Assembly (NCBI GenBank): GCA_009772895.1
Contig: WOUP01000001.1
Coordinates: 62,001-126,000 of the forward strand
Direction of reading: 5' to 3'
From: Puniceicoccaceae bacterium 5H
GTDB taxonomy: Bacteria > Verrucomicrobiota > Verrucomicrobiia > Opitutales > Oceanipulchritudinaceae
Length of the DNA stretch: 64,000 nt
A program made the translations under genes and the position numbers. This document shows, one piece after another, positions 57,248 to 64,000 of the stretch. The notes under the pieces are model-generated. The model saw only the letters and a program-made list of their open reading frames with translations, was not told the origin of the DNA and did not search any database. Within the stretch, counting starts at the first letter, position 1, and the number at the start of each line of letters is the position of its first letter.

Positions 57248-58390
57248 CTACGATTGCTGCTGCTGGATCTTCGCCATGTTGGACCGGAACGCCTGTTGCA
57301 GGCGGCCGAAGATTTCCGGCGTAAGGCAAAAGATCGCTTCCAGCAGTTGTGGGTCCTCCGGCAGGTGCTTGATGTAGGCCAACAGCGCTTGTTCGTCCTG
57401 CTTGGCGATCAGCTTCTCCTTGATGTCGTGCAGTTTGAGCATGCGGAAAAACTCGGCTCCTTGCTGCCATAGCTGTTGGATTTCCGGATTGCTGCTCTGT
57501 TGGACTCGCTGCTTGTGGAGCTCATACAGCTTGGCGGGTTCGTAGCGCGGTTGCTTCTCCGGCGGCAAGTGTTGGCGATTGGCACCGGTGGTCATGTCGA
57601 TGTAGAGCTCGCCCATTTCTTGCTCGAGCGGGCTGCGCTTTCCCAACAGGTCGCGGTGTTTTTCCAGCACGCGAAGCTCCGCCTTCACATGTTTCGTATC
57701 GCCGGCCGTGCTCTGGCTGAAGCTGCTTGAGTGCCGCCGGTAAAACACCATCGGCTTGGAGGGGTCGGTGGCGGCAAAGGTCAGGTGGCCGGCCAGCATC
57801 AGCTTTTCCTCGTAGTCCCAGCCGCTATCCATGCTCAAATCCGGCATATAGTGGATGCGTTTGAGATCCTCGAGATACGTCAGGTGATTGCGGAACATGT
57901 TGCCGGTATTGGAAAACAGTTTGCGCATCAGCACCGGCATGAAGACGTCGCCGGTCGGCATCGAGGGCAGGGTGGGGTTGTGGAAATAGCCGAGGATCGT
58001 GCCATTTTCGTCCACCGTTGCCGTATTGGAATAGGCAACGCGCGCTCCCGTGGCCTGCATGGCTTCCCATTCGCGCTGGAGCTTTTCCGGGTGCCAGTAG
58101 TCGTCGCCGTCGATCCAGGCAAAGAGCTCGCGGTTGGGGAACTGGCGGGCAAAGGCGCCGATTTCCTTGGGGCCGATATTTCGCTCCGGCTGGTGCGCCT
58201 CCACGATGTCCGGATAGCGCTGCACGTATTCCTGGATGATCTGCCACGAGTCATCTGGCGAACAATCGTCGGCCACCACGATCTGTGAAGGGCGCAGCGT
58301 CTGGTTGAGCAGACTGTCGAGGCACTGGCGCAGATACGGCCCGAACTTGTAGGAAATAACGAGGATGGAGATGGGAGGAGCGGAGGACAT
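57248..58390 (-). CDS. Family 2 glycosyltransferase
   Basis: A 380-residue GT-A glycosyltransferase. The N-terminal ISILVISYKFGPYLRQCLDS, VVADDCSPDDSWQII and the DXD motif in LFAWIDGDDYWHPEK are the nucleotide-sugar site. It has no membrane helix, so it acts in the cytoplasm, as flagellin glycosyltransferases do. The 160-residue C-terminal part is helical and unassigned. Divergent from the sulfotransferase gene 61 bases away. Confidence 0.88.
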   Translation of the reverse strand: MSSAPPISILVISYKFGPYLRQCLDSLLNQTLRPSQIVVADDCSPDDSWQIIQEYVQRYPDIVEAHQPERNIGPKEIGAFARQFPNRELFAWIDGDDYWHPEKLQREWEAMQATGARVAYSNTATVDENGTILGYFHNPTLPSMPTGDVFMPVLMRKLFSNTGNMFRNHLTYLEDLKRIHYMPDLSMDSGWDYEEKLMLAGHLTFAATDPSKPMVFYRRHSSSFSQSTAGDTKHVKAELRVLEKHRDLLGKRSPLEQEMGELYIDMTTGANRQHLPPEKQPRYEPAKLYELHKQRVQQSSNPEIQQLWQQGAEFFRMLKLHDIKEKLIAKQDEQALLAYIKHLPEDPQLLEAIFCLTPEIFGRLQQAFRSNMAKIQQQQS

Positions 58391-58451
58391 TGGCCGGCGG
58401 TGGTTACCTTTTCAATTGCTGAGGGAGCGGAGACTAGTTTTTATCGGGGCT

Positions 58452-59249
58452 ATGGCGAAGCCAATAATCAGGGTATTGCACCACATGGCCCGTTCAGGGG
58501 GTACGTTGTTATCGCGCTGTCTGGGAGCAATGCCCGGGGTTTACGTCTTTAGCGAGATCCACCCGCGTCTGGGGCAGGTGGCCCCCGTCTACCAGCAGGC
58601 GATCGCGGCGCAAAACCCGTTTGCGCAGGCACAAAAGTGGTATCAGCTGTTTAACGAACAGGAGATGCGCATGCTGCAGGAGCGCGGCGCGATGGGCTTT
58701 GCCGACTTTATGATGGAGCTGCACGTGCGGGTGGAAAAACGCGGCGGTCGCATGTTGATCCGCGACTGGACCCATCTGGACTTTATTGCCCGCCCGTTTC
58801 TGAAGGAGCCGAGCTATCAACTGACGACCGCGCAGGTATTGTCGGAGCTTTTTATCGTGCGCTCGTATATTACCGTGCGCCACCCGCTGGATCAATTTTT
58901 GAGCCTGGCGCGCCTGGACATCATGCAGGGTCAGTTGAGCGCGCTGGAGTTTTTCAAGTCCTACCGCCGCTTTGCGGAAACGGCGCAGCTGATTGGTTTT
59001 ACGCGTTATGAGGATTTCACGCGCCAGCCAGCCGAGCACTTGCGCAAGATCGCGACCGCGCTCGATCTGCCTTATGACGGTTCGGCTTTGCAGAAGTGGC
59101 ACACGAACCCGCATTACACCGGTGACGAATCGAAGTTTACGGTCATTAAGCCTGTCGAGCGCAAGATCCTGGATCCCCGGCAGATGGAGCAGCTGCGCCA
59201 GCTGCCGGATTACGTGCAGGCGTGCAATGCCCTGGGCTACGAACTCTAG
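58452..59249 (+). CDS. Sulfotransferase-like protein
   Basis: A 265-residue sulfotransferase-fold protein. The 5'-phosphosulfate loop is HHMARSGGTLLSRCLGAMPG (residues about 9-28), and the 3'-phosphate site is in YITVRHPLDQFLSLARLDIM. It would modify a hydroxyl on a glycan with PAPS. It differs from the sulfotransferase at 12036 in both motifs. The ATG at 58452 is chosen; upstream extension would run into the divergent GT2 start region. It ends overlapping the Sel1 gene by 4 bases. Confidence 0.75.
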   Translation: MAKPIIRVLHHMARSGGTLLSRCLGAMPGVYVFSEIHPRLGQVAPVYQQAIAAQNPFAQAQKWYQLFNEQEMRMLQERGAMGFADFMMELHVRVEKRGGRMLIRDWTHLDFIARPFLKEPSYQLTTAQVLSELFIVRSYITVRHPLDQFLSLARLDIMQGQLSALEFFKSYRRFAETAQLIGFTRYEDFTRQPAEHLRKIATALDLPYDGSALQKWHTNPHYTGDESKFTVIKPVERKILDPRQMEQLRQLPDYVQACNALGYEL

Positions 59250-59974
59250 TCGGCGCGGAGCTCCTGCAACAGGGCGTTCGCGCGCGGGTGCCCCGCCTGG
59301 GCAGCCTGGACCAGCCAACGCTCGGCCGTATCGAGGTCTTGCTCGACGGACTCCGAACCGGTGGCGTAATACATGCCCAGGTTAAACTGTGCGCTCACGT
59401 GGCCTTGCTCGGCCGCGATGCTGTAGTGTTGGAAAGCGGCTTCCTCCGAGGCTTCGGTGCCGTAGCCTTCGGTCAGGCACACCCCCAGGCTGTAATGCCC
59501 GTCGCGCAGCCCGCCGGCCGCGGCTAACTGGAACTGCTCGAACGCCAAAGCAGGCTTCGGGTTGGGCAGTTGCTGATAGTAATGCAGCATCCCGAGGTTG
59601 AGCGCGGCCGAAGCATTGCCGCTTTCGGAGGCGACGGCATAGTGCTCGGCTGCCTTGGTATAGTCCGGCGATGTTCCGAACCAGCCAGCGGAGAAACCGA
59701 CCCCGAGGTTGAAGTGCGCGTTGGCATTATTCTGCTCGGCGGAAGATTCGAGCCAGATTCGGGCTGCATCGTAATCTTTTTCGACCAGTTTACCGGTGGC
59801 GTAGAGGGTGCCCAGCTCGAGTTGCGCTTCGGCATGGCCGACTTCGGCGGCTGCCGTCAAATGGCGCAGCCCACTGGACACGTCGCTGCGGTCCTGGGCC
59901 TCGCGCAAGGTGGCGCGAGCTGCTTTGTAGTGCTGGGCACCGGTGGAATCACTGTAGGTCAGGGAGGAAGTCAC
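59246..59974 (-). CDS. Sel1-repeat protein
   Basis: A 242-residue protein built from about five Sel1-like repeats of about 36 residues, each with the A-x-x-x-L-G-x-x-Y pattern (AEAQLELGTLYATGKLVEKD; ANAHFNLGVGFSAGW; ASAALNLGMLHYYQQL; RDGHYSLGVCLTEGYGTEAS; VSAQFNLGMYYATGSESVEQ). These solenoids bind other proteins. No signal peptide. It begins 34 bases after the stop of the giant OGT-like gene on the same strand and may be co-transcribed with it, perhaps as an adaptor. Confidence 0.88.
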   Translation of the reverse strand: MTSSLTYSDSTGAQHYKAARATLREAQDRSDVSSGLRHLTAAAEVGHAEAQLELGTLYATGKLVEKDYDAARIWLESSAEQNNANAHFNLGVGFSAGWFGTSPDYTKAAEHYAVASESGNASAALNLGMLHYYQQLPNPKPALAFEQFQLAAAGGLRDGHYSLGVCLTEGYGTEASEEAAFQHYSIAAEQGHVSAQFNLGMYYATGSESVEQDLDTAERWLVQAAQAGHPRANALLQELRAD

Positions 59975-60008
59975 GTCGAAAAATGTCGAAGATGGGGGCT
60001 GATCCGTC

Positions 60009-63000
60009 TCAGGAGACGGGTGAGGGTCGGTTGGCGTTCAGCCGTTGCCGGTAGAGCCGTTCGAGCTCCCGGGTCAGCCTGCGGGCATCGCCCAAGGCCG
60101 ACGAAGAAAGGGTGTGGCGCAGCTGTGCGCGCTCCTGAGCCAGAGGCTCGAGGTCCGAAGCCAAGGCCGCCGCGATGTCGAGGTAGGCCTCCGGCTCCGC
60201 CGCGATCCACTGGGGCTTGCCCAGTTGCTGCAGCAGGCTGGCCGCATGGCGCGCCGCCGGGCGATCTCCGGCGAACGTGACGACGGGCACGCCCATCCAG
60301 AGGGCCTCGCAGGTCGTCGTCACGCCGTTGTAGGGGAAGGGATCGAGCGCGATGTCGACGGTGTGGTAAAACGCCAGGTGCGCGTCCGGCTCCGGGCGGT
60401 AGCCTTCCAGCGATACCCGATCGAGGGGAAAGCCGAGCGCGGCGAGCCGTTCGAAGAACAATCCCGCCAAAGCGGCGTCGGTAAACTGCTTTGCCTTCAG
60501 CTTCAGCCGCGCGTTGGCCTGGCGCTTGAGCAGGCGGCACCACAGGCGCAGCGTGCTCTCGCTCAGCTTGGTGGCCTGGTTGGCGCAGCCAAACGTAATA
60601 TAGCCGCGATGGCTGGCGGGCAGGGCATTGACGTCGGGGGCTGCGGCCGGAGCGGAGAAGGCATGGGCACCGCCTTCGATCAAGAGCGGCGGCACTTCCC
60701 ACTCGCGGTCGCCGGCGATGGTCGCATCCGTCAACCAGCCGTCGCAGTTGGGCAGGCGAGTGGGGAAGGGGTAGCCCAGGTAGCTCAGTTGCAGCGGCAC
60801 GATCCGCTGGGCAAAGAGCTGCAGGCGGTGATGCGCCGTATGGCCGCTCAGCTCTACCAATACATCAATCTTCTCATCGCGGAGGCGCTGGGCGAGGTCA
60901 GCATCGGGGAGCCCGGCTACATTCACGCAATGGTCTGCAACTTCGGCCAGCCGCTTCGTATTGAAGTCGTCGCGCCGGTTGTCATGCAGCATCCACACCT
61001 CGACCTGCTCGCGGTCGTGCGCCCCGAAAAGCCCCTCTACAAAGGAACTGACGGGATGCTGACGGAAGTCGGGCGAGAGGTAGGCTACGCGTAGCGGGCG
61101 GTCGTAGTTGCGCGGCGGCAGTTCGACCCGGTGCAGGTTGGCGTGGCGGACGACCCACGCGTCATGTTGCCCCGCAAGTTCGTCTTCGGTAATACCTTCG
61201 ACGTATTGTAGCGCCATCAACAGATTGCTGTGGGCGTTGGCGTCTTCCGGATCGAGCTCCATGGCCCGGAAAAAGGCCTGAAGCGCGTCGTCGAAGCGAC
61301 CCTGGTCCTTGAGAATGCTGCCGAGATTGCTCCAGGCAGGCGCCAAGTCGGGCATCAATTCGAGGGCCTTGCGGGTCGCCGCTTCGGCTTCCGTCCAATC
61401 GCGGGCCGCTTGCCACGTGGCGCCCAGATTCAACCAGACGCCAGGCCGGTTGGGCTCGAGTTGCAGTGCGGCGGTAAAGTGCTCGATCGCGGCGCGCAGG
61501 TTGCCCAGTTGCTGGCAGCAGCTGCCGAGATTGGCCCGCAGTAGCGCGTTGCGCGGCAAGAGCTCGACCGCATGCTCGTAGGCCGGGCGCGCGGCGGCAA
61601 AATCACCTTCGCGGTAATGGATGTCGGCCAGTGCCTGCCAGGCGAAGGCGATGCCCGGGGCGGCTTTGAGGGCCGCGGTAAAGTGTTCCTTGGCCTCATT
61701 CCATTTGCCGCGCCGCTGCGCAAACATGCCACGACGAGCGCGGCAGCGCGCGGAAACCTGCGCCTCGCGAGCGGAAAGTTTTTCCTCCGCTGCCTGCCGG
61801 GCCTCTTTTTCGGCTCCGGCGTCGGCGCACCAATCGATCCACATGCGGCGGAACGCGTTTTCCAGCTTGCGCGCAAAAGCCGAATAATCACCGAGGGCCG
61901 ATTCGCGGAAGCGACCGCGCAGGCTCTGGCGAAGTTGGGCCAGCACTGGCACGTTTTGCGACAGCCAGAGCGCGCGCGCCACCATGTCGTCGACATCTTG
62001 CGCCACAAACTCGCCCAGATCCAGCTGCTCGAGCAAGCTTGCGCTCACGCGTGATGCGTGACGATCTCCCAGCAAAGTGAGGGTCGGCACGCCTTGATGG
62101 AGCGCTTCGAGCGTAGTCGTGGTACCGTTGTAGGGAAAGGTGTCGAGGGCGACGTCCACTTGCGCATACAGCTCCAGGTGGGCGGCAATGTCAGGCGTGC
62201 GCGGCAGCATCTCTATGCGGTTGCGACTCACGCCCAACTCCTCAAAGGTCTGCAACACCTCCTCCTTGCGGTTGGGGTGCATGTAGCCGCTGTTTTTCAA
62301 GACGAGCCGGGCATCCGGAACCGCCACCAGCACGCGTGCCCAGGCTTCGACGACCTGCGGCGTAATCTTGGAGGAATTGTTGAACGAGCCGAAAGTCAGA
62401 TAGCCATTTGCTTCCGCCGGCAGAGTCGAGACTTCGGGGGCTTCGCGCGGCAGGCGGAAGCAGTGAAAGCCCTCCGGCAGGCGCACGATCTTTTCGCTCG
62501 AATAGCGGTCGGCCTCACCCTCCGGTTCTACCACCGCGTCCACCAGGCGATACTGCATCGCATCCAGGCCGGTCGTATTGGGATACCCGAGCCAGCTGAC
62601 GCGCAGGGGCGCCGGGCGGCGCATGAACACCGGCAGCGAGTGGTAACCGGTATGGCCCGAGAGGTCGACCAGTACATCCAGTTCGAGTTGACGCACCAGC
62701 TTGGCCACGTCCTCCGGGGCCCGCCCATAGATGTCGTGCCAGTGAGAAGCGTGGCTGCGCAGCAGCGCCGTCATGTTGTCCGGGCGGGAGACGTTGCTGA
62801 GGCAATGGATCTCGACCTGACCGCCGTCAAACTGGTCCAGTAACGGCTCGAGAAAAAACGCTACCGAGTGCATCCGGAAGTCGGCCGAGATGATGCCGAC
62901 CTGGAGTGTCCGGGAGGGATTCGGAGCGACGGACTGGGGAAATGCGGGCTCTTCGATCTGCGGCTCAAAGCGGCGGGCGAACTCGCGATGGGCTTCGTAG

Positions 63001-64000
63001 AGGCTCTTGGCGGTCTGCCGGTGGTCGTAGTTCAGGCTGAGCAGGTAATTGCTGTGATACAGCGACGATCCCGGCGAACGTTTGAGGCACTGGTAATACG
63101 CATCGACCGCGGCCTCGCTGTCGCCGAGAGCAGTATGGATCACACCGAGCATGTTGTAGGTGCCCGCGCGTTCCGGATGCTGTTGGCGTACGCGCTCCGT
63201 ATAGTGCAGCGCTTGGGTGTAATCGTTATGATCGCGGTAAAGCGCGGCCAGGTTGAGGGCTGCCTCCGGAAAGTCGGGACGCAACTCGAGCGCACGTTCA
63301 AAGCTTCGAATCGCCTCGTCCCAGCGCTGAACGCGATTATAGGTCTCGCCCAGGTTCAGGTGGAGCTCCGGCGTCTCGGGGGATAGCTCGACCGCCTTTT
63401 GCAGATGGGGCAGCGCTTGATCGGGTCGGCCCAGGCGCGAGTGCAGCAAGCCCAGATTGTTGTGCAGGCGGTAGCTGTCCGGTTGGCGCCGCAATGCTTC
63501 TTCGTACGTCTCCTGGGCTTCGTCGTAGCGCCGGCAAAGGTCGAGCCGGTGTCCCAACTGGGCCAGGTGCTCGACTTTGTCCGGATGGGCGCGCACCTGC
63601 TTCTGGTAATGCGCGAGCATTACCTCGATGGCGGCTTCGGCCATCGGCTCCTGCACGCCGCTCTGGTCCAGCAGCGTCACCAGGGCCTGCAGAGCCGCCT
63701 GGTCTTCGGGAGCTAGCCGGAGACCTTCGGCATATTCCCGGATGGCCTCCGCGAGGCGGCCCTGACGCTGCAGCGCCTTGGCGAGACCATTGTGCAGGTG
63801 GGCGCTGCGCTCCTGCTGGGTAATGGCTTGACGGAAGAGGCGCTCCGCGGCCTCCGGTTCGTCTGCCTCCAAGGTAAAATGGGCATCGATGGCCAAGGCT
63901 CGAACCGACTGCGGGTGACTCTGGCGGTAGCGCGCCAACGCTTGACGCGCGGCGGCCTGTTCTCCGCGCTCATGTTGCCGGAGGATGTTTTCGAGCGTTG
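60009..64000 (-). CDS. Double-headed TPR-GT41 (OGT/SPINDLY-like) glycosyltransferase, 5' end beyond window
   Basis: The frame is open from the right edge to the stop at 60009, at least 1,330 residues. Counting from the codon at 63938, it has TPR repeats (about 1-340), a GT41 domain (about 345-700), TPRs (735-910) and a second GT41 domain (about 948-1300). Both domains keep family signatures: SADFRMHSVAFFLEP (His357) and SPDFRQHPVSSFVEG (His959); SGHT with WLGYP or YLGYP; NNSSKITP (Lys525) and NQATKLSE (Lys1124); FPYNGTTTT and FPYNGVTTT. GT41 enzymes put GlcNAc or fucose on Ser/Thr of proteins; substrates here are unknown. Two complete modules on one chain are uncommon. Confidence 0.9.
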   Translation of the reverse strand, partial: TLENILRQHERGEQAAARQALARYRQSHPQSVRALAIDAHFTLEADEPEAAERLFRQAITQQERSAHLHNGLAKALQRQGRLAEAIREYAEGLRLAPEDQAALQALVTLLDQSGVQEPMAEAAIEVMLAHYQKQVRAHPDKVEHLAQLGHRLDLCRRYDEAQETYEEALRRQPDSYRLHNNLGLLHSRLGRPDQALPHLQKAVELSPETPELHLNLGETYNRVQRWDEAIRSFERALELRPDFPEAALNLAALYRDHNDYTQALHYTERVRQQHPERAGTYNMLGVIHTALGDSEAAVDAYYQCLKRSPGSSLYHSNYLLSLNYDHRQTAKSLYEAHREFARRFEPQIEEPAFPQSVAPNPSRTLQVGIISADFRMHSVAFFLEPLLDQFDGGQVEIHCLSNVSRPDNMTALLRSHASHWHDIYGRAPEDVAKLVRQLELDVLVDLSGHTGYHSLPVFMRRPAPLRVSWLGYPNTTGLDAMQYRLVDAVVEPEGEADRYSSEKIVRLPEGFHCFRLPREAPEVSTLPAEANGYLTFGSFNNSSKITPQVVEAWARVLVAVPDARLVLKNSGYMHPNRKEEVLQTFEELGVSRNRIEMLPRTPDIAAHLELYAQVDVALDTFPYNGTTTTLEALHQGVPTLTLLGDRHASRVSASLLEQLDLGEFVAQDVDDMVARALWLSQNVPVLAQLRQSLRGRFRESALGDYSAFARKLENAFRRMWIDWCADAGAEKEARQAAEEKLSAREAQVSARCRARRGMFAQRRGKWNEAKEHFTAALKAAPGIAFAWQALADIHYREGDFAAARPAYEHAVELLPRNALLRANLGSCCQQLGNLRAAIEHFTAALQLEPNRPGVWLNLGATWQAARDWTEAEAATRKALELMPDLAPAWSNLGSILKDQGRFDDALQAFFRAMELDPEDANAHSNLLMALQYVEGITEDELAGQHDAWVVRHANLHRVELPPRNYDRPLRVAYLSPDFRQHPVSSFVEGLFGAHDREQVEVWMLHDNRRDDFNTKRLAEVADHCVNVAGLPDADLAQRLRDEKIDVLVELSGHTAHHRLQLFAQRIVPLQLSYLGYPFPTRLPNCDGWLTDATIAGDREWEVPPLLIEGGAHAFSAPAAAPDVNALPASHRGYITFGCANQATKLSESTLRLWCRLLKRQANARLKLKAKQFTDAALAGLFFERLAALGFPLDRVSLEGYRPEPDAHLAFYHTVDIALDPFPYNGVTTTCEALWMGVPVVTFAGDRPAARHAASLLQQLGKPQWIAAEPEAYLDIAAALASDLEPLAQERAQLRHTLSSSALGDARRLTRELERLYRQRLNANRPSPVS

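Noticed and set aside
1-64000. tRNA, rRNA, CRISPR arrays, insertion sequences and prophage genes
   Set aside because: None could be recognised on either strand by eye.

Overview
This 64 kb window is GC-rich, gene-dense chromosome from a motile Gram-negative bacterium. The mix of genes suggests a Verrucomicrobiota member, perhaps class Opitutia: separate ResB and CcsA cytochrome c assembly genes, a short LexA with its own palindromic operator, a SPINDLY-type TPR glycosyltransferase, and a compact single-strand flagellar super-operon. That placement is inference from gene content; no rRNA or tRNA is present to confirm it. I see no insertion sequence, prophage, CRISPR array or tRNA.

Layout. (1) 1-12.9 kb is mostly housekeeping: a membrane-anchored TPR protein cut by the left edge; an HhH-GPD protein; a lexA - DNA methyltransferase - VOC operon; two abutting LuxR-type regulators; a lipoprotein - membrane protein - resB - ccsA cytochrome c maturation operon; a DEAD-box RNA helicase behind a long hairpin; and a sulfotransferase with a degenerate SGNH-like protein. 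(2) 13-25.9 kb, all on the minus strand, is a signalling block: cheR, cheB, a sensor kinase, a degenerate HD-GYP regulator, cheW, cheD, cheX, a sigma-54 activator, and multi-domain receivers (REC-REC-STAS and REC-HPt-HDOD-like). CheA and chemoreceptors are not here. (3) 26.1-48.2 kb, all on the plus strand, is a flagellar super-operon: flgBC, fliEFGHIJ, a MotE-like gene, fliK, flgDE, fliLMNOPQR, flhBA, flhF, a small membrane gene, fliA, motAB and a small gene, many with overlapping ends. Flagellin, rod/ring (flgFGHI), flgKL, fliD, flgM and flhG genes are absent. (4) 48.2-55.9 kb holds three histidine kinases and a second sigma-54-type regulator. (5) 56-64 kb is a glycan-modification island: a DegT-type sugar aminotransferase, a GT2 glycosyltransferase, a sulfotransferase, a Sel1-repeat protein and a very large protein with two complete TPR plus GT41 (OGT/SPINDLY) modules, cut by the right edge.

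How it fits together. FliA (sigma-28) is encoded here. Sigma-28-like promoters (TAAA-like box, 11-bp gap, GCCGATAT-like box) can be read upstream of cheR, cheW, cheX, the REC-HPt gene, fliA, the luxR pair and the sugar aminotransferase. This suggests one late-flagellar regulon that joins chemotaxis signalling with a glycosylation/sulfation island plausibly acting on flagellin or another surface structure. The most unusual items are the double-headed OGT-like enzyme, a FliM whose long acidic N-terminus carries four CheY-binding-like motifs, the composite receivers, the near-leaderless sigma-28-like promoters, and the 60-nt hairpin ahead of the RNA helicase.
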